Part shown: positions 60,540-64,000 of the stretch, piece by piece
Layout of the letters: every line of letters begins with the position of its first letter
How positions within the stretch are numbered: position 1 is the first letter of the stretch
The notes under the pieces: model-generated
Told to the model about the DNA's origin: nothing
The model's database searches: none
Seen by the model: only the letters and a program-made list of their open reading frames with translations
NCBI RefSeq assembly: GCF_964026475.1
Contig: NZ_OZ032151.1
Span: 682,001-746,000, forward strand
Source of the DNA: Candidatus Tisiphia endosymbiont of Nemotelus nigrinus
Lineage (GTDB): Bacteria; Pseudomonadota; Alphaproteobacteria; Rickettsiales; Rickettsiaceae
Direction of reading: 5' to 3'
DNA length: 64,000 nucleotides
Program-made: the position numbers and the translations under genes

Positions 60540-60593
60540 TTTCTTTCCTTTCAATTTATTTTTAACAAATTTACTCGGATTAATCTATTTTTT

Positions 60594-60613
60594 TGGTCCT
60601 ATTTTAGGGGGCA
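60594..60613 (-). repeat. Terminal inverted repeat of the cut IS3 element
   Basis: On the minus strand it reads TGCCCCCTAAAATAGGACCA, an IS3-type end with CCC and the AGGACCA core, placed 55 bp upstream of the orfA start and 11 bp beyond the asmA stop. Confidence 0.55.
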
Positions 60614-60623
60614 TTATAAACAT

Positions 60624-63242
60624 TTACTGTTTTGTAACTGTGGAATTCTTTTTGTTTGCCTCTAAAGCCTTTGTTAATTCATTTTCATCTAATGTTTTTA
60701 TAGGCTCAAACATGGTACCTGATGTTTTTATTTTAAGATTTATAGGAGTATTTTTATTATTAGAGTCGCTCTGATTAGGTTTTAAGTCTGCTATATAGAA
60801 AGATAATATTGAAGATAATGCCATGTCCCAATTATATATATTTACAGCTAATGATGCAGCCCCACTAGTATATTTCGTGTTAAATATTATGTCTTTTACT
60901 GTAACTATTCCATTTTTTAACTGAATGTTACCACGAACACTATCCAACTCGGTTTGCCCTTGATACATAGCTTGGGTTACATCCTCTTTTAAATAATTTA
61001 GGTTATAGTCTTTATTATTAACTTTCTCTATAAATGAATCAATGGAGAAATTACTGATCTTAGCATTTTTTACTACAAAATCTGATTGAATGTTAAGCTC
61101 ATATAATAATTTTTTCAAATTATCACCATTAGTGGTGAGTGTTCCATTGATACTCATTCCCCCATAATTGTTTAATAATCCTTTCGGCAAAATATTAGAT
61201 AATTGAGCTAAATCAATAGAATTCAGTGCATAAACAAAGTTAATAGTATATGGATCTAATAAAATATTACCTTCTGCTTTTAATTTACCCAAAAGTAGAT
61301 TTACTTCAAAGTTATTGATCTTAAATAAAGCATTATTATTTGCTAGACCAAGTTTTAAATTTTGCAACACTAGAGCACCTTGTATTATTGTTGATAACAT
61401 GCAATCTAATTTTAATTCTATTTTTTCTAAATCAAATTCATTCAATAATTTATTTCGTAGATTAAGTAAAGATTCAGGAGTTAAAAAATTAACATTAAGA
61501 GAGCCATCATTTATTGTAACTTTTAATTGTGGTTTAATGTTACTTGCTAACAAATTAGCACTAAGATTGAGGTAATCACTACTGGTTCTTATATCAAAAT
61601 TACTAATCTCAATATTACCTGGTGAAACATTTGCTAATATATACGCTTTACCAAATGAATTATTTCCAATAAGTAAATCATTGATCATGATGTCAAAATT
61701 ACCTAAATAATCAACTGTCCTAATGGGGATATATTTAGCTAAGTATGATTCACCTTTCATATTTTCTGATAAGCTTTTAGCAAATTTTACTATTGGTGAG
61801 ATTATCGGATAATCTTCCTTATTTAGATCTATCGAGGAAAAGTCAAGAACAGCTATAAAATGCGGCATAGAACCAATGAATCTAGCCGTAATATTGCCTG
61901 TAACTTTAGTATTTTCAGTTTTTAGCATAAGATTTTGTAAATATACATCTATTAAGGTTAGTTTTAAATCTGAAGATAAAATAAAAGCTGTAGGCTTTGT
62001 ACTAACTGCCTGTTCATAACCTAAAGTATTCAAGATAGAATTAAGGTCATTATGCTGCAAGTGGATTGTGCCATCAAATATACTTCGTACTGAATTTTGC
62101 GTTACATTGCCTATCAATTGAAAACGGCCTCCAGATTTTATCATACCAGAAAAATCATTAACCACTAATACCCCTTTGTCTAAATTAAGCAAAATTTTGG
62201 TATTATTTAATACCTCATCGTTATTTAATATTATTTGATCAACTAAAATATCGGTTATGATTGATTTATTATCAAAAAGAAATCTTAACCCAAAGACTGA
62301 ATTGCTAAATTGTTTAATATTATTGGATGAGGTAATCAGTGATTTTGCATTTATCTTAGGAAAATATAATTTTATTGTACTAGTAACATCGTCACTTTTA
62401 TTTAAATATATTGAACCGTTACCTGCCAACGAATTAGACTCTATAGTTATATTCTCTAACTTAAGTAATTGTGGAGTAGGCAAAATATCAAATTTGATAT
62501 TTATCTTTTCATTCGGATTAAATTTTCTAAATAAAGAATCTAAATCTGGCACTAGAATATGTAATATATCCGCTAAATGTTGTATTAGATATTCTGCTTT
62601 GCCATTTATCAGTTTAGAGTCTATATAAGTTTCTAACAGGTGAAAATTATAGTCATTATTAGCGATAGTAAGGTCTAAATTTATTTGGTTACCCTTTCTT
62701 TCAAAGAATCCTGACAATTTTCCCACATACCCCCCATCTCCTTTAAATGAGGTAATATTAGAAATAGGGTTATTTTTAAATAAAGAACAGTTATTTAAAG
62801 TGATAATAGGTTGTTTGTTTTTATTGAGAATAGTAAGGTTTTTAACATCAAAATTTATATTGATTATACCATTGGTTATGAATGAACTAACTATCCTATC
62901 ATGGTTTATAATGTCAAAATCTTGTTCATCTGAATATATTGTGGCATTATATATGGTTACAGCGCTAATTTTTGGTCTGAGAATTAATAGTGACCATGGA
63001 GCAAAATGAATTTCTATATTTTCTAATTCTAATCTCCCGTCTTCTTTTATGTGATCAATAGTCAAATAAGGTACAGGAAATTTAGTTATTTTTATGTTCT
63101 TTAGATTTTGAGGAGAAATTTTTAATTCATTGATAAAACTACTACTGACAGAATCATAATTAACAAAGTTTACAGTAACTAATATAGAGCATATTAACAA
63201 TGAAATAGCAATGATAGCAGATATAATTATTTTTTTTATCAT
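60624..63242 (-). CDS. AsmA-family protein (TamB/AsmA-like outer-membrane lipid homeostasis)
   Basis: The 872-residue protein has one N-terminal membrane anchor (about 3-27, IIISAIIAISLLICSILVTV), then a long beta-rich periplasmic domain. The AsmA-like C-terminal region runs from about 600, with LPKGLLNNYGGMSINGTLTTNGDNLKKLLYEL. Such proteins form bridge-like structures that help carry lipids to the outer membrane. It overlaps rluC by 4 bp (ATGA), indicating coupled translation. The IS3 remnant begins 11 bp after the stop. Confidence 0.85.
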   Translation of the reverse strand: MIKKIIISAIIAISLLICSILVTVNFVNYDSVSSSFINELKISPQNLKNIKITKFPVPYLTIDHIKEDGRLELENIEIHFAPWSLLILRPKISAVTIYNATIYSDEQDFDIINHDRIVSSFITNGIININFDVKNLTILNKNKQPIITLNNCSLFKNNPISNITSFKGDGGYVGKLSGFFERKGNQINLDLTIANNDYNFHLLETYIDSKLINGKAEYLIQHLADILHILVPDLDSLFRKFNPNEKINIKFDILPTPQLLKLENITIESNSLAGNGSIYLNKSDDVTSTIKLYFPKINAKSLITSSNNIKQFSNSVFGLRFLFDNKSIITDILVDQIILNNDEVLNNTKILLNLDKGVLVVNDFSGMIKSGGRFQLIGNVTQNSVRSIFDGTIHLQHNDLNSILNTLGYEQAVSTKPTAFILSSDLKLTLIDVYLQNLMLKTENTKVTGNITARFIGSMPHFIAVLDFSSIDLNKEDYPIISPIVKFAKSLSENMKGESYLAKYIPIRTVDYLGNFDIMINDLLIGNNSFGKAYILANVSPGNIEISNFDIRTSSDYLNLSANLLASNIKPQLKVTINDGSLNVNFLTPESLLNLRNKLLNEFDLEKIELKLDCMLSTIIQGALVLQNLKLGLANNNALFKINNFEVNLLLGKLKAEGNILLDPYTINFVYALNSIDLAQLSNILPKGLLNNYGGMSINGTLTTNGDNLKKLLYELNIQSDFVVKNAKISNFSIDSFIEKVNNKDYNLNYLKEDVTQAMYQGQTELDSVRGNIQLKNGIVTVKDIIFNTKYTSGAASLAVNIYNWDMALSSILSFYIADLKPNQSDSNNKNTPINLKIKTSGTMFEPIKTLDENELTKALEANKKNSTVTKQ

Positions 63243-64000
63243 AAAAGATTATCCCCTATACTAAAATAACTTGGTAAGGTTGTATCAATTATTATTTCTT
63301 TACCAAATATTTCCTCAGGTAATATTATGCTTTTTGCATGTAGTAACATTTCCTTGGATAGAGCTATTGCTTCTAAGGTGCCATATTTCTTGTCACCTAT
63401 TATAGGGCAATCTAGCGTTTTTGCATGGAATCGAAGTTGATGCATCCTACCGGTAAGAGGAGTAAATTCCACCAATGTTAAACCATTATTGAAATTCTTA
63501 AGCAATTTATAGCGAGTTATTGATAATTTACCATTTTTTTCATCATTTTGGACAGCTTCATGCACTCCCCCCCTGTTTTTGCCTATCATACCACTAATTT
63601 CTCCTTCAAATTGTGGAAGCCTACCTAACACTACCGCAATATAGGTTTTTTGGATATCCTTTTCTTGAAAGGCTTTAACCAATTTTATACTACTTGTATA
63701 ATTTTTGGCAATTAATAATATCCCTGAAGTATCTTTGTCTAACCTATGGACTAATTTAAAATCTGCCCCCTGACTATTTAAATATTGCAGTGCATCATCT
63801 ATAGATAGATTTATCTTGCTACCACCTTGGGTGGCGAGACCTGCTGGCTTATTGATTGCTATAAGCCATTCGTCTTGATAAAGTAGATAATCCTTCAACA
63901 ACTTGCCGGCCAGTATAATCGCTGAACTGGCAAAAACCCTATCAGGAGTTTTCTGAGGTTGTAAATTTAAACTATCCTCTATAAAAATTTGATCACCAAT
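63239..64000 (-). CDS. rluC: 23S rRNA pseudouridine synthase RluC-like (5' end outside window)
   Basis: It converts uridines to pseudouridines in large-subunit rRNA. The frame stays open to the window edge, so the start and the N-terminal S4 RNA-binding domain are cut; the visible upstream part reads IGDQIFIEDSLNLQ. The RluA catalytic motif HRLDKDTSG (Asp) is present, as are GRMHQLRFHAKTLDCPIIGDKKYG and KTYIAVV. The internal TTG at 63901 is not the real start. It overlaps asmA and is first in that pair. Confidence 0.92.
   Translation of the reverse strand: MGDQIFIEDSLNLQPQKTPDRVFASSAIILAGKLLKDYLLYQDEWLIAINKPAGLATQGGSKINLSIDDALQYLNSQGADFKLVHRLDKDTSGILLIAKNYTSSIKLVKAFQEKDIQKTYIAVVLGRLPQFEGEISGMIGKNRGGVHEAVQNDEKNGKLSITRYKLLKNFNNGLTLVEFTPLTGRMHQLRFHAKTLDCPIIGDKKYGTLEAIALSKEMLLHAKSIILPEEIFGKEIIIDTTLPSYFSIGDNLL

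Overview
The window reads as chromosomal DNA of an AT-rich obligate intracellular alphaproteobacterium of the Rickettsiales, most likely Rickettsiaceae (Rickettsia/Megaira-like). This is inferred from the gene set (AddAB, ExoD, a membrane-anchored cytochrome c, PPDK, an orphan GTA-type holin, ProP-like MFS transporters, ankyrin and NB-ARC/TPR proteins) and from dense Rickettsia-type palindromic repeats. No database search was possible, so genus is not claimed.

Layout. 1-499: 3' end of a group II intron. 898-2718: typA. 2869-4202: an IS3-family element. 4986-6983: groES-groEL with a heat-shock-like promoter. 7445-8727: pyrH-frr. 9127-14016: a ProP-like transporter, gatC-gatA and nuoM. 14049-15812: an ankyrin-repeat protein. 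16189-18971: small unknown ORFs, xseB, a fatty acid desaturase and a GTA-type holin, bracketed by two copies of a 255-bp nested palindrome. 19800-23405: the division/cell-wall cluster mraZ-rsmH-ftsL-ftsI. 23455-31440: polA, an MFS transporter, a small DedA-like membrane protein and addB. 31779-34670: murA, a wrecked IS110 gene with MITEs, and ogt. 34923-40428: an NB-ARC/TPR protein with a signal peptide, then addA. 40704-42015: a PD-(D/E)XK (Rpn-type) gene inside long inverted repeats. 42153-46440: an M32 carboxypeptidase, metG, tRNA-Gly and a membrane cytochrome c. 46844-52119: obgE, exoD, purC and ppdK. 52605-60613: a mobile-element pile-up (IS110 element, group II intron inside an IS5-like transposase, frameshifted serine recombinase ending in tRNA-Ser, IS3, IS481 inside another IS3 remnant). 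60624-64000: asmA-like and rluC (cut by the window end).

The core genes are ordinary housekeeping functions: translation (typA, frr, gatCA, metG, rluC), folding (groESL), division and peptidoglycan (mraZ-ftsI, murA), DNA repair (polA, addAB, xseB, ogt) and energy (nuoM, cytochrome c, ppdK). The unusual content is repetitive and mobile DNA. Palindromes sit in nearly every intergenic gap and in frame inside addB and probably addA.

The strongest discovery candidate is the IS110 element at 52605-53769. Its 5' non-coding end folds into what looks like a complete bridge RNA. The target loop carries guides matching the site where the element sits, which is the end of a 160-bp hairpin repeat. CT core dinucleotides flank both ends, and joining the two ends would create a -35/-10 promoter with a 17-bp spacer that starts the RNA at the base of the target-loop stem. 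Second, exon ligation across the group II intron at 53887-55773 restores an IS5-type transposase reading frame, and EBS1 pairs perfectly with IBS1, which fixes the intron ends.
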